This document shows, in pieces, positions 32,896 to 33,198 of a stretch of 33,198 nucleotides of DNA; the stretch's first letter is position 1, and each line of letters starts with the position of its first letter. Below the pieces are notes generated by a model that was not told the origin of the DNA, made no database searches, and was given only the letters and a program-made list of their open reading frames with translations. The stretch comes from Spirochaetales bacterium (GTDB lineage: Bacteria > Spirochaetota > Spirochaetia > SZUA-6 > JAFGRV01): assembly GCA_016930085.1 (NCBI GenBank), contig JAFGHO010000055.1:1-33198 (forward strand), written 5' to 3'. Made by a program: the position numbers and the translations under genes.

Positions 32896-33198
32896 CTAAT
32901 ATTCGGCACTCACCGTCACATTCGACTGTATACCGCAAACCTGGGTATTCGGTCCGGAATCGAGAAGATATGCATTCCCGGACAGGTTCCAGTATTTAAA
33001 CGTAATATGGACGGCGTGTGAGTCAAACGCGGGTGCGGTCGAAATCGGGACGCAGCTTCCCGCCTGGATGTTTCTTTCGGTGTAGGAACAACTGTTGCCG
33101 CTTCCGTCGTAGTAATACACGGTAAGCGTATAGGTAGTAACCGGAGGCGCCGTCGGCGGCGGTGTCGTTGGAGGATCTGTGGGAGGATTTGTCTGGGC
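32896..33198 (-). CDS. C-terminal end of a protein sharing the cytolysin-like protein's last domain (5' end off window)
   Basis: Only 100 residues are visible: a Pro/Thr linker (about the first 23, PPTDPPTTPPPTAPPVTT) and an InlB-like beta-domain. The domain aligns throughout with the last domain of the neighbouring cytolysin-like protein (SYTERNIQAGSCVPIST / TYTEQNISPGSCVSIST; DTQVCGIQSN / NTQVCGIQSN in the end region). The linker lacks PPVTN repeats. It may be a tandem paralogue, possibly another cytolysin-like protein, or an unrelated secreted protein with the same module. The start lies beyond base 33198. Confidence 0.8.
   Translation of the reverse strand, partial: AQTNPPTDPPTTPPPTAPPVTTYTLTVYYYDGSGNSCSYTERNIQAGSCVPISTAPAFDSHAVHITFKYWNLSGNAYLLDSGPNTQVCGIQSNVTVSAEY

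Noticed and set aside
1..33198. tRNA, rRNA, insertion sequence, prophage or attachment site
   Set aside because: I saw no cloverleaf, rRNA block, transposase, integrase or flanking direct repeats.

Overview
The window reads as a chromosomal segment of a free-living, polysaccharide-degrading bacterium, most likely a spirochaete (Spirochaetales-like). This placement is inferred from family content and style: many lipoproteins, secreted glycoside hydrolases, a dockerin-type protein, sugar ABC uptake and PAS kinases. No rRNA, tRNA, CRISPR array or insertion sequence was recognised. Genes are dense on both strands, and no stretch above 300 bases is empty.

Layout. 1-2121 (minus): a GH9 cellulase with a CBM3 module, cut by the left edge, and a zinc-ribbon membrane protein. 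2254-4786 (plus): an orphan PAS hybrid histidine kinase with its own promoter and terminator. 4785-7569 (minus): tldD-pmbA, a metalloprotease pair. 7631-8635 (plus): a membrane-anchored metallophosphoesterase. 8658-15433 (minus): a coherent sugar-response locus of sensor kinase, NtrC-type sigma-54 activator, sugar-binding lipoprotein and two permeases. A near-consensus -24/-12 promoter and two tandem dyads lie exactly where a sigma-54 promoter and its enhancers are expected. 15695-16672 (minus): an SPFH/prohibitin-like protein, divergent from endonuclease IV (16788-17639). 17742-19211: an unrecognised protein with a duplicated ribbon-helix-helix-like unit, a HEAT-like gene remnant and a small dockerin protein.

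19363-22868 holds a multidomain lipoprotein, a GH8 oligoxylanase and an RluA-type pseudouridine synthase. 22965-25483 (minus) is an unrecognised membrane protein plus 629-residue protein pair. 25698-26480 (plus) is a secreted dienelactone hydrolase-like enzyme. 26603-29352 (plus) is a compact gntR-trpB-trpA operon with an apparent autoregulatory operator over its -35 box. 29353-30902 has a small lipoprotein and a GH16 glucanase lipoprotein.

30929-33198 (minus) is the most striking part. It holds a lipoprotein whose core matches cholesterol-dependent cytolysins but whose cholesterol-binding domain 4 is replaced by other beta-domains and a nine-copy PPVTN linker. Next to it is the end of a second gene carrying the same C-terminal domain, possibly a paired pore-former.

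A second theme is translation without a Shine-Dalgarno. Endonuclease IV, GH8 and gntR each have a sigma-70-type promoter whose -10 box ends exactly 7 nt before the ATG, implying leaderless mRNAs, and the 25483 gene is similar. GH9, GH8 and GH16 together with the importer fit growth on cellulose, xylan and beta-1,3-glucan breakdown products.
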